Assembly: GCA_963773585.1 (NCBI GenBank)
Contig: CAVZBR010000006.1
Span: forward strand, 1-64,000
DNA length: 64,000 nucleotides
DNA from: CAVXJN01 sp963773585
GTDB taxonomy: Bacteria > Pseudomonadota > Gammaproteobacteria > JASBUN01
Direction of reading: 5' to 3'
Shown piece after piece: positions 27,195 to 36,085 of the stretch. Made by a program: the position numbers and the translations under genes. Numbering within the stretch: position 1 is the first letter of the stretch; each line of letters begins with the position of its first letter. The notes beneath the pieces were generated by a model, which was not told the DNA's origin, did not search any database, and worked only from the letters and a program-made list of their open reading frames with translations.

Positions 27195-28302
27195 AATTTT
27201 TCTGGTAGTGATCCTGGCCGCGATTCTCGCGGGCGGCTGGTTCGTGCTACATCAAGAACCCTCGACACAACCTGCGCGCGTTGGCAAGAAGAAGAACGCG
27301 CCGGTACAGGTCGACGTCGCCACCGTGCAGCAAAAAGCCGTCCCCTATCTTTGGCACGCAGTAGGCCAGGTGGAGCCGTCCCATTCGGTTGCGGTACGCC
27401 CACAGGCGACGGGCAATCTGCAGGAAGTCGCTTTCGAAGAAGGCCAGCGCGTGCAGCGCGGCCAGTTGTTGTTTCGGATCGACTCCGCGTCGTATGTCGC
27501 CGCCGTGGATCAGGCCAAGGCCCAACTGGCGAAAGACCAAGCCGTATTGGCCAATGCGCGCTGGCAAGCTGAGCGGCAAAAGAACCTGCAAGGCAAAAGC
27601 TATACTTCAGCGTTGGACTACGAAAACGCCAAATCACTGGTGTCGGAAACCGAAGCTGCGGTCGCTCTCGACCGCGCCGCCGTGCAGCAGGCGGAAATTC
27701 AACTCAGCTATTGCGAGATCCGCGCTCCCATCGACGGCTATACCGGGGCGTTGGCAGTGAAGCAAGGCAACTTGGTCGAGGCCTCCCAGGCCACGCCCCT
27801 GGTCACCATCAATCAGATCCAGCCGGCGCTGGTGCGATTTTCGGCGCCGCAATCGGAATTGGAAACCGTGCGTGCCAGTCAGCGCGCGGGCAACAATCTG
27901 CAGGTACGGTTGCAGACCCGCGCCGGGCAACAATTGCAGGGTGACATGGTATTCATCGACAACAGCGCGGATTCCAAGACCGGCACGATTTTGTTGAAAG
28001 CTCGCTTCGCCAACGAAGACGCCGCGTTGTGGCCCGGCACCTACGTCGAACTGGATCTGATTTCCGGCATTCAGAACGATGCCCGCGTAATTCCCGAAAC
28101 GGCGCTGCAACAAGGCCAGAACGGCCCATTCGTGTATATGGTCGACAACGGCCATGTGAAGGTGCAGCCGGTGGTCGCGGGACGACAGGTGAACAATGAC
28201 GTGGTCATCGAGAAAGGCTTGGACATCGGCGGCAAGGTGATCACCCGCGTTCCGCGCCGCCTGGAGGAAGGCAGCGCAGTCGAACTGCGCGCCGCGAAAT
28301 GA
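27184..28302 (+). CDS. RND efflux periplasmic adaptor subunit
   Basis: A 372-residue membrane fusion protein of the HlyD/AcrA type. It has an N-terminal signal anchor (FLVVILAAILAGGWFVL), a lipoyl half-motif (GNLQEVAFEEGQRVQRGQLLF), a coiled-coil hairpin (residues 110-165), the second lipoyl half (CEIRAPIDGYTG) and beta-barrel and membrane-proximal domains. The ATG at 27184 lies inside the marR end. It pairs with the inner-membrane pump at 28373. No outer-membrane channel gene is adjacent. Confidence 0.94.
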   Translation: MRNRIFLVVILAAILAGGWFVLHQEPSTQPARVGKKKNAPVQVDVATVQQKAVPYLWHAVGQVEPSHSVAVRPQATGNLQEVAFEEGQRVQRGQLLFRIDSASYVAAVDQAKAQLAKDQAVLANARWQAERQKNLQGKSYTSALDYENAKSLVSETEAAVALDRAAVQQAEIQLSYCEIRAPIDGYTGALAVKQGNLVEASQATPLVTINQIQPALVRFSAPQSELETVRASQRAGNNLQVRLQTRAGQQLQGDMVFIDNSADSKTGTILLKARFANEDAALWPGTYVELDLISGIQNDARVIPETALQQGQNGPFVYMVDNGHVKVQPVVAGRQVNNDVVIEKGLDIGGKVITRVPRRLEEGSAVELRAAK

Positions 28303-28372
28303 TGACTCCAAGCGATCTCGTTTCCGTGGTAACGCCACAGCCGGTTCGCGGCTTGGCGCGGAGTGGCCGCCG

Positions 28373-31300
28373 ATGAACTTCTCGGCGCTCTTCATTCGCC
28401 GTCCGGTCATGACCATCGTGCTAATGGCGGGCTTGGTGGCCTTCGGCTTGTTTGCCTACCGCGTGCTGCCGGTCAACGAACTGCCCAACGTCGACTTCCC
28501 CACCATCGTAGTCAGCGCCAATCTGCCGGGCGCGAGTCCGGAAACCATGGCGAACACCGTCGCCACTCCGCTGGAGCGCAGCTTCTCGGGCGTATCGGGG
28601 ATCGATTCGATGGTCTCGAGCAGCACCACCGGCTCGACACGTATCACATTGCAGTTTTCGCTGGCGCGCGACATCGATGCTGCGGCCCAGGACGTGCAAA
28701 ACGCCATCGCTCAGACGCTGCGCCGACTGCCACCGGAAATGACCGACCCGCCGACGCTGCGCAAGGTGAATCCAGCGGAGTCCGCCATCCTGTACGTTGC
28801 GCTCAGTTCCAAGACGCTGCCTTTGAGTCGCCTGGACGAATACGCTCAGACACGCATTGCCGACCGCCTGTCGATGCTTCCCGGGGTCGCACAAGTGCTG
28901 GTGTTCGGCTCGCAGAAATATGCAGTGCGGGTAGAAGTGGATCCCTACGCCTTGCAGGCGCGCGATCTCGCGCTCGCGGACGTCGCCGATGCGGTGTCGA
29001 ATGCCAACTCGAATCTACCCGCAGGAACATTGGAAGGCGCGCGCCGATCCTACACCGTGTCCACCGATGGCCAACTCAATGCGCCGAGCCAGTACGACAA
29101 TCTGGTGATCAGCCAGCGCGACGGCGCCACCATTCATTTGCGTGACGTCGGCGTTGCCCGGGCTGGCGTAGAAAACGACAAACAGATCACCACCTACAAT
29201 GGCCATCCGGCCATCGTGCTCGCGATCAAGCGTCAACCGGGCAGCAACACGGTGGAAGTGGTGCAGGCGGTACGCAAATTACTGCCAGACATGCAGGCGC
29301 AGGCGCCGGGTGACACGCGTTTCAATATCATCCATGACCGCGCCGAGTTCGTGCACGAGTCCATCAACGACGTCACGTTCACGTTGAGTCTGGCAGTGCT
29401 ACTGGTATTGGTTGTGATCTGGATGTTTTTGCACAACTTGTCGGCCACCGTGATCACGGCACTTTCCCTGCCCACATCGTTGATCGGCACTTTCGCTGTG
29501 ATGTACTTGCTGGGATTCAGCCTCGATAATCTCTCGTTGATGGCCCTCACCCTGGCCGTCGGGTTCGTGGTCGACGATGCAATCGTGGTGCAGGAAAATA
29601 TCGTCCGTTACCTGGAACAGGGCATGAGTCACCGCGAGGCCGCACTAAAGGGCAGCGCGGAAATCGGTTTCACGGTGGTCAGCATGACGGTATCCCTGGT
29701 CGTGGTGTTCATCCCCATACTATTCATGGGCGGCATTCTCGGCCGGCTGTTCACGGAATTTGCCGCAACCCTCGGCATCGCCGTGTCCATCTCCGGTCTC
29801 GTGGCGTTGACCCTCACGCCCATGGCCGCCAGCCGCTGGTTGCGTGCCCACAAGAACCCGACCGGCTTGTCGAGGTTGTTCGAGCGTGCATTTGAAGGCT
29901 CTCGCAGCGCGTATCTGTGGTTGCTGAGCATCGCAGTCGATTACTGGCGCACCACCCTGGCCCTGTCGGCCCTGATCCTGGTGGCGACGGTCTGGCTGTT
30001 CGGCGCGGTGCCAAAAGGGTTCGTGCCATCCGAGGACATCGGCTTGATCGTCGCCAGCACGCGCGCGCCGGAAGGCGTAACTTTTGCCGAGCTCAAGGCG
30101 CGCGAGGAGCAGGCCGCGACGATCGTACGCGCCAACCCCAACGTCGCCGGCGCCATGTCCAGCGCCGGCCAGGGTAACGGCGGCACTTCCGGCAGCAACA
30201 TCGGGCGTTTGATCATTCGCCTCAAACCGCGAGACCAGCGGCCCGACAGCGCCGATGCCGTCATCCAACAATTGCGCAAAGCGACGCGCAAAGTCCCGGA
30301 TCTGGATGTGTTCTTCACCAATCCGCCCGCGATCCGCATCGGCGGCCACACCAGCAACGGTAGCTACGATTTTGTGCTGCAGGGCCAGGACTACAACGCG
30401 CTCGCCCAAGCAGCAGACGATCTGAAACCGGCACTGGAACACATCCCGGGCGTTCAGGACGTCAACAGCGATCTCGAACTGAACAGCCCGCAGGTGGACG
30501 TCCACATTCGCCGTGAGCAGGCGGCGCGCCTGGGCGTGTCCGTGGCCGCCATTCAGAAAACGCTCTACGACGCTTTCGGCGGCCGTCAAGTCAGCACCAT
30601 TTTCGGCGCCGCCGATACCTATCAAGTGCAACTGCAATTGGCGCCGCGCTATCAACAGGACATCAATGCGCTGGGCGCGATTACGGTGCGCAGCGACCAG
30701 GGATTGCTGGTGCCGCTAGCGGCAGTCGCCAATATACAGCCGGGAGTCGGGCCATTGGCCGTTTCCCACTATGGGCAGTTGCCGGCGGTCACGCTGTCGT
30801 TCAATCTCGCACCGGGCGCCTCGCTGGGCGCGATCACGGAGCAAATCGAAAAGACTGCCGCGAAACTGCTTCCGGGCGATGTGACCGGCGTATTCGCGGG
30901 TAGCGCCCAGGCGTTTCAGGATTCCATGCAGAGCCTGCCGATTCTGTTGGCGTTCACGGTGGTGGTGATCTACATGGTGCTGGCTGTGCTCTACGAGCAC
31001 TTCGTCCATCCCTTGACCATTCTCACCGCCCTGCCCTTGGCCGGGTTCGGCGCCTTGCTGTCGCTGCTGGCGTTCCATCAGGAGTTGAACGTATTCAGCT
31101 TCGCCGGATTGATCCTACTGGTGGGACTGGTGAAAAAGAACGGCATCATCATGATCGATTTCGCCCTCGAGGAGCGGCGCAAGCGCGGCCTCGAAGCAGC
31201 GGCTGCCATCATCGAGGCCTGCCGCATCCGTTTCCGGCCGATCATGATGACCACCTTGGCCGCCATCCTGGGAACGCTGCCCATTGCCCTGGGTATCGGC

Positions 31301-31528
31301 TCCGGCGCCCAGTCCCGACAGACTCTCGGAATCGCCGTGGTCGGCGGCCTGCTGTTTTCACAGATGCTGACGCTGTTCGTGACCCCGGTGTTTTTCGTCG
31401 CCATGGAACATCTGTCGGCGCGAACCACCCGTCGGCGCGATACCGAGCCCGCCCCGGCGGTAATATCCGATCCCCGGTTCGAGCGCGAACCGCGCCCAAG
31501 GCTGGTGGATCACATCGAACGCCGCTAA
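28373..31528 (+). CDS. RND efflux inner-membrane transporter (MdtB/MdtC type)
   Basis: A 1051-residue HAE1-type proton-driven drug pump. It has 12 predicted membrane helices, the N-terminal FIRRPVMTIVLMAGLVAFG helix, two large periplasmic loops, and the proton-relay Asp-Asp pair in LAVGFVVDDAIVVQENIV. The second half has GLVKKNGIIMIDFALE and FRPIMMTTLAAILGTLPIA. Sequence character is closer to MdtB/MdtC and related pumps than to AcrB. It forms a tripartite system with the adaptor and an outer-membrane channel encoded elsewhere. Confidence 0.95.
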   Translation: MNFSALFIRRPVMTIVLMAGLVAFGLFAYRVLPVNELPNVDFPTIVVSANLPGASPETMANTVATPLERSFSGVSGIDSMVSSSTTGSTRITLQFSLARDIDAAAQDVQNAIAQTLRRLPPEMTDPPTLRKVNPAESAILYVALSSKTLPLSRLDEYAQTRIADRLSMLPGVAQVLVFGSQKYAVRVEVDPYALQARDLALADVADAVSNANSNLPAGTLEGARRSYTVSTDGQLNAPSQYDNLVISQRDGATIHLRDVGVARAGVENDKQITTYNGHPAIVLAIKRQPGSNTVEVVQAVRKLLPDMQAQAPGDTRFNIIHDRAEFVHESINDVTFTLSLAVLLVLVVIWMFLHNLSATVITALSLPTSLIGTFAVMYLLGFSLDNLSLMALTLAVGFVVDDAIVVQENIVRYLEQGMSHREAALKGSAEIGFTVVSMTVSLVVVFIPILFMGGILGRLFTEFAATLGIAVSISGLVALTLTPMAASRWLRAHKNPTGLSRLFERAFEGSRSAYLWLLSIAVDYWRTTLALSALILVATVWLFGAVPKGFVPSEDIGLIVASTRAPEGVTFAELKAREEQAATIVRANPNVAGAMSSAGQGNGGTSGSNIGRLIIRLKPRDQRPDSADAVIQQLRKATRKVPDLDVFFTNPPAIRIGGHTSNGSYDFVLQGQDYNALAQAADDLKPALEHIPGVQDVNSDLELNSPQVDVHIRREQAARLGVSVAAIQKTLYDAFGGRQVSTIFGAADTYQVQLQLAPRYQQDINALGAITVRSDQGLLVPLAAVANIQPGVGPLAVSHYGQLPAVTLSFNLAPGASLGAITEQIEKTAAKLLPGDVTGVFAGSAQAFQDSMQSLPILLAFTVVVIYMVLAVLYEHFVHPLTILTALPLAGFGALLSLLAFHQELNVFSFAGLILLVGLVKKNGIIMIDFALEERRKRGLEAAAAIIEACRIRFRPIMMTTLAAILGTLPIALGIGSGAQSRQTLGIAVVGGLLFSQMLTLFVTPVFFVAMEHLSARTTRRRDTEPAPAVISDPRFEREPRPRLVDHIERR

Positions 31529-31617
31529 CGCAATCCGCGTTTGCGGTTATCCACCTGCTGCCTTCGCAGCCCATAACCTTTACAATTGGGACCCCCGACG
31601 CAACGAGCGCTTCCGGC

Positions 31618-32784
31618 ATGATTCCAACCCAACCCGGCATTCCGGCCCGAAATCCGACCCGCAGCATCCGCATCGGCTCCATCCGCATCGGCGGCGGTGC
31701 GCCGATCGCGGTACAAAGCATGTGCGCCACCCACACCCGGGATGTGAACGCCACAGCCGAACAGGTCGAGGCATTGCGCGCCGCGGGCGCCGACGTGATC
31801 CGAATCGCCGTGGACAGCAAGCATGATGTCGCGGCGCTGGCACAGATCCGCGCCGGCACTGAAGCCAACTTGTCGGTGGACTTACAGGAGAATTACCGCC
31901 TGGTCGAGCAGGTGGCGCAGCACGTGGACAAGGTGCGCTACAACCCCGGCCACTTGTATCATCACGAACGAAAGCGCCCCTGGCAGGACAAGGTACGCTG
32001 GATCGCCGACGTCGCTGGCGCCCACGGATGCGCCCTGCGCATTGGCGTCAACGCCGGATCGGTGGATCCAGCGCTTGCCGAAAAGTTCGAAGCATCCGAT
32101 TCATTGTCGCCCATGCTGGCCAGCGCCATGGCCCACTGCGAACTGCTGGACAGCATCGGCTTCCGCGACTTTTGTGTATCCCTGAAAGATTCCGATCCGA
32201 CCAAGGTGCTGCAACTCAATCGCCGCTTTGCTGCTCAACGCCCCGACGTGCCATTGCACCTGGGCGTAACGGAAGCGGGCATGCCCCCGGAAGCGATCAC
32301 CAAAACACGTCGCGCGCTCGAGCCGTTGCTGCACGAAGGCATTGGCGATACCTTGCGGGTGTCGTTGACGTTGCCCAACGCCCGCAAACACGAAGAAATC
32401 GCTGCAGGCCGCCAAATCCTCGAGAATGTGCGTAGCGGACACGTCATCGCTGAAGAGCCGCTGGCGACACCGGCGCTGAACATCGTCAGCTGCCCGAGTT
32501 GTTCGCGGGTTGAAAATGAACAGTTCATCGAACTTGCACAAGATGTGCGTGAGTTGACCCGCTATGCCGCAGACCATGCGGTGACCATCGCCGTCATGGG
32601 CTGCCGCGTGAACGGGCCCGGCGAAACCGATGACGCCGACATCGGCTTGTGGTGCGGTCCGCGCTACGTGAACCTGAAACGCAAAGGCGAACACCTTGGC
32701 GCCTATCCCTACAGCGAGATCCTGTCGCACGTTCGAGGGGAACTGGACCGCCTGATTGCCGCCCGCGACGGGCGGCCGGACTGA
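31618..32784 (+). CDS. ispG: 4-hydroxy-3-methylbut-2-en-1-yl diphosphate synthase IspG
   Basis: IspG reduces the cyclic MEcPP to HMBPP in the MEP isoprenoid pathway using a [4Fe-4S] cluster. The 388-residue protein has the N-terminal TIM-barrel (AVQSMCATHTRDVNATAEQV) and the C-terminal cluster ligands in SCPSCSR and GCRVNGPGE with the conserved Glu following. Length is typical for the short bacterial form. The ATG at 31618 is 90 bases after the RND pump. No other MEP gene is in the window. Confidence 0.97.
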   Translation: MIPTQPGIPARNPTRSIRIGSIRIGGGAPIAVQSMCATHTRDVNATAEQVEALRAAGADVIRIAVDSKHDVAALAQIRAGTEANLSVDLQENYRLVEQVAQHVDKVRYNPGHLYHHERKRPWQDKVRWIADVAGAHGCALRIGVNAGSVDPALAEKFEASDSLSPMLASAMAHCELLDSIGFRDFCVSLKDSDPTKVLQLNRRFAAQRPDVPLHLGVTEAGMPPEAITKTRRALEPLLHEGIGDTLRVSLTLPNARKHEEIAAGRQILENVRSGHVIAEEPLATPALNIVSCPSCSRVENEQFIELAQDVRELTRYAADHAVTIAVMGCRVNGPGETDDADIGLWCGPRYVNLKRKGEHLGAYPYSEILSHVRGELDRLIAARDGRPD

Positions 32785-32818
32785 CGCGCTCACATGGCGC
32801 AGCGCACCTGGTGCTGTG

Positions 32819-33790
32819 TTACAACCAGCGGCGGCGCTTGAAGTAGGCGTAGGTGAGACCAATCGACGCCAACATCAATGACAAAGCGAACGGGTAGCCG
32901 TAATGCCACTGTAGCTCGGGCATGACGCGGAAGTTCATGCCGTAGATGCTGGCGATCAGCGTCGGCGGCAGCAACACCACGGCCGCCACCGAAAAAATCT
33001 TGATGATGCTGTTTTGCTCGATGTTGATCATGCCCAACGTGGCGTCGAGCAGGAAAGTAAGCTTGTTAGACAGAAACGAAGCGTGGTCTCCCAACGCCGC
33101 CGCGTCTCGGCGCAACATCTCCAACCGGCTGTCGAAATCTTCGGCGCTGTGATCCTCCACTGAATCCAGGAACCCGAAAACCCGCACCATGGTCATCAGA
33201 CTCTCGCGGGCGCGGGAGGTAAGATCGTTGCTGCGACCGACCCTGCGCAGCAGTTCATGAAAGGCGTCGGCCCGCCGTCGACTCTCCGGACGGGCAAAGA
33301 TCTGGGGTGAGAGCTCGTCCACTTCCTTGGCGATCGATTCCAGCAAATCGGCGATTCGATCGATGATCGCATCAAGGAGAATCAGCAGGGTTCCCTCGCC
33401 ATTGAGCGACGAGCCGGGACGATGTCGCGAAAGCCGCTGCTCCACTTGTCCGAACGGATGCAGCTCCGCATAGCGTACGGTGACCAGGCAAGAACCGCTC
33501 GACAAGAACGTCACCGGCACGCTTTCCGGCTGCTCGGATTGTGAACCGGCGATCACCGTCGCGGTCATGTACAACCACTCGTCGCGCCGGTACAAGCGGC
33601 TGGATACTTCGATCTCCTGCATTTCGTCCCGGGTAGGCACATCCAAGCCCACATAAGCTTCCACCAGCGTCTCTTCCTCGTCGGTCGGCGCCATCAAATC
33701 GAACCAGACGATATTCGCGGGCAGCGACTGGCCGGGCGATGTCGGCACCCGTACAAGTGCACCGTTGCGGGCGGTATAACAGTTCAACAT
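32819..33790 (-). CDS. corA: CorA-family magnesium/divalent metal transporter
   Basis: A CorA channel subunit of about 323 residues: a large cytoplasmic funnel domain, a long stalk helix, two C-terminal membrane helices and the selectivity motif YGMNF between them. The C-terminal tail KRRRWL is the usual basic ring. The ATG at 33790 has AGGAGAG 8 bases upstream; a TTG 6 bases earlier is less likely. It converges with ispG. Confidence 0.94.
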   Translation of the reverse strand: MLNCYTARNGALVRVPTSPGQSLPANIVWFDLMAPTDEEETLVEAYVGLDVPTRDEMQEIEVSSRLYRRDEWLYMTATVIAGSQSEQPESVPVTFLSSGSCLVTVRYAELHPFGQVEQRLSRHRPGSSLNGEGTLLILLDAIIDRIADLLESIAKEVDELSPQIFARPESRRRADAFHELLRRVGRSNDLTSRARESLMTMVRVFGFLDSVEDHSAEDFDSRLEMLRRDAAALGDHASFLSNKLTFLLDATLGMINIEQNSIIKIFSVAAVVLLPPTLIASIYGMNFRVMPELQWHYGYPFALSLMLASIGLTYAYFKRRRWL

Positions 33791-33969
33791 GCGCAAACTC
33801 TCCTGCGATTGGGGGAGATGAGGTCAGGACCGTCCGGCAGAAGTTCACCCGTCGCGATTGCAATCCAGCGACAACAGAAGACTCGCTGGCGCTGCCATCG
33901 AGTCAACACTACACCAAGCCACGCAGGGCACGCTCTGCCATGGGTACAGACGCATTTCGGACAACGCGG

Positions 33970-35247
33970 TCAGTTGGCCGAATCCGGCGGCGCCACGTCT
34001 GCGTTACCCGCCATATCGACGGCCACCGCGCGGCGACGGCGCCGCTCTGTCTCGACATGCGGCAAAAACGCCGCCAGCAACCCGATTACGGGAAGAAACG
34101 AGCAGACCTGAAACAGGAAAGTGATACTGGTGGCGTCCGCCAGCTGGCCAAGCACTGCTGCGCCTATGCCTCCCAGGCCGAACGCGAAGCCGAAGAACAA
34201 GCCCGCCACGGCGCCTACCCGCGCCGGCATCAACTCCTGGGCGTACACCACGATTGCCGGAAACGCCGAAGCGAGAATGACCCCAATCGGCACGCTCAAG
34301 ACTCCCGTCCAGAACAGGTTTGCGTAGGGCAACAGTAAGGTGAACGGCAGCACGCCCAGGATGGAAGCCCAGATCACCGCTTTGCGGCCAATGCGGTCGC
34401 CGATCGGTCCACCGGTGACGGTACCGACTGCAACCGCGGCAAGAAATACGAACAGATGCAATTGCGCGTTCTGCACCGAAACGTGGAACTTGCTGATCAG
34501 ATAAAAAATGTAATAGCTGGTCATGCTCGCCATGTAGAAAAACTTTGAAAAAACCAGTGCGATCAAAATCACTATGGCGAAGATCACGCGGGCACGGGGC
34601 AAAACATCATGGGCGGCACCTTGGCCAGCGCGCGAGTGCAAGCGCGCCAAGCCGTGTCCCTTGTACCAATGACCGACGTTGATGAGCAGGAAAATACCGA
34701 CCAATGCGGCTATCGAAAACCAAGCGACGCTGGTCTGCCCATAGCGCAATACGATGAACGCCGCCAATAGCGGTCCAAGCGCCGAGCCGGCGTTGCCGCC
34801 GACCTGGAACAGCGATTGCGCCAATCCGTGCTGGCCTCCCGACGCCATCCGCGCGACCCGCGACGACTCGGGATGAAAAACGGAGGAGCCGGTGCCGACC
34901 ATCGCTGCGCCCAACAGCAGCACGCCATAGTTATGGGCATAAGCCAGCAGCAGCAGACCCGTAAGCGTGAAGCCCATCCCGATCGAAAGGGAGTACGGTT
35001 TCGGCTTGCGGTCGATGTAGAAACCGATCAGCGGTTGCAGCAACGACGCCGTAAATTGAAAGGTAAAGGTCAACAGGCCGATCTGCCCGAAATCGAGGCC
35101 GTAGTTGCTCTTCAACATGGGATAGATCGCCGGCAATAGCGATTGCATCATGTCGTTCAGCAGATGACAGACACTGATGGCGCCAAGTATCGCGAACGCG
35201 GTTCTTCCCGCGCCATCGTCGCTGGGAACGCTTGAGTTCGTGTTCAC
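33970..35247 (-). CDS. MFS transporter, fosmidomycin resistance (Fsr) type
   Basis: A 425-residue 12-helix major facilitator protein. The N-terminal half strongly matches the Fsr subfamily: GAISVCHLLNDMMQSLLPAI, QIGLLTFTFQFTASLLQPLI and the GTGSSVFHPESSRVARMASG stretch. Fsr exports fosmidomycin, an inhibitor of the MEP enzyme Dxr; physiological substrates are unknown. The start is GTG at 35247. The MEP gene ispG lies about 1.2 kb away, with corA between. Confidence 0.9.
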   Translation of the reverse strand: MNTNSSVPSDDGAGRTAFAILGAISVCHLLNDMMQSLLPAIYPMLKSNYGLDFGQIGLLTFTFQFTASLLQPLIGFYIDRKPKPYSLSIGMGFTLTGLLLLAYAHNYGVLLLGAAMVGTGSSVFHPESSRVARMASGGQHGLAQSLFQVGGNAGSALGPLLAAFIVLRYGQTSVAWFSIAALVGIFLLINVGHWYKGHGLARLHSRAGQGAAHDVLPRARVIFAIVILIALVFSKFFYMASMTSYYIFYLISKFHVSVQNAQLHLFVFLAAVAVGTVTGGPIGDRIGRKAVIWASILGVLPFTLLLPYANLFWTGVLSVPIGVILASAFPAIVVYAQELMPARVGAVAGLFFGFAFGLGGIGAAVLGQLADATSITFLFQVCSFLPVIGLLAAFLPHVETERRRRRAVAVDMAGNADVAPPDSAN

Positions 35248-35362
35248 GTGAATAGGGTTTGGAGGCGGTTGCGCAACCTACAGCCTAACAAAGCCCGATT
35301 ACCTGCGCCACGGATCAGCCGCGGCCTTATTACCCGCCGGGGCCTCGATCAGGTAAACCGAA

Positions 35363-35953
35363 TCAGACTTGGGCCGAGCGTCCCCAGACGTTGGGCACAC
35401 TATCGTTGCTGTAGCCGGAGACGAATTCTTTCAGCGCGCCGTCTTCCCCATAGACGTGCCGGCGGACCGCGCCGATATCCGCACCATATACATGAATACT
35501 GATGGAGACGCGATCGTCGTAGGCGTTGCGCACCCGGTGAATGTCGCCAATGGCCGGTGACACGGCATCCACGTCCCCTGGCTGCAGACGGCGCCTGCCC
35601 TGGCTCGACAGAGACCCGCCGGCATCGCGTATGAACGCTTCGCATTCTTCGGCGCCGCGCAACATGCCCACCAGGCCCCAGACCGTGTGGTCATGTACCG
35701 GCGTTGCCTGGCCCGGCCCCCAGACGAAGCTCACGACCGAAAACCGCTCCAGCGGGTCACAGTAGAGCAGATATTGCCGGTAGTGTTCGGGGTGGGGACG
35801 GGCGTAGGGTTCCGGCAACCAATCGTCGACTCGCACCAGATCGCGCAGCAAAACACGACCCCCGTCGATCAAACCGGTCTCGTCCACGTCGGGCACGGCC
35901 ACGAGGTTGGCGAACTCGCGGAGGAAACCGCGCAGACGGGCTGTATTTTCCAT
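35363..35953 (-). CDS. Cysteine dioxygenase-family thiol dioxygenase
   Basis: A 196-residue cupin enzyme of the cysteine dioxygenase family, which oxidises cysteine (or 3-mercaptopropionate) to the sulfinic acid with a non-haem iron. The 3-His iron site is visible: His87 and His89 in PVHDHTVWG and His139 in GDIHRV. ATG at 35953; the frame extends to 36019 but without conserved sequence. It is 132 bases downstream of a four-domain rhodanese on the same strand, so a role in sulfur-amino-acid breakdown is likely. Cysteine versus other thiol substrate cannot be decided. Confidence 0.9.
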   Translation of the reverse strand: MENTARLRGFLREFANLVAVPDVDETGLIDGGRVLLRDLVRVDDWLPEPYARPHPEHYRQYLLYCDPLERFSVVSFVWGPGQATPVHDHTVWGLVGMLRGAEECEAFIRDAGGSLSSQGRRRLQPGDVDAVSPAIGDIHRVRNAYDDRVSISIHVYGADIGAVRRHVYGEDGALKEFVSGYSNDSVPNVWGRSAQV

Positions 35954-36085
35954 ATTCGAAATACTCGTAACAGCAGCACGGAACGCGCCTCGTAGGAATA
36001 TAAGCCCGGCCGGCACCATTTGCCCAGGGCGGACGCAACGCCGCGCTCGGTGCTTCGAAGTCAGGCGGTGCTGCTCGCAACTCAG

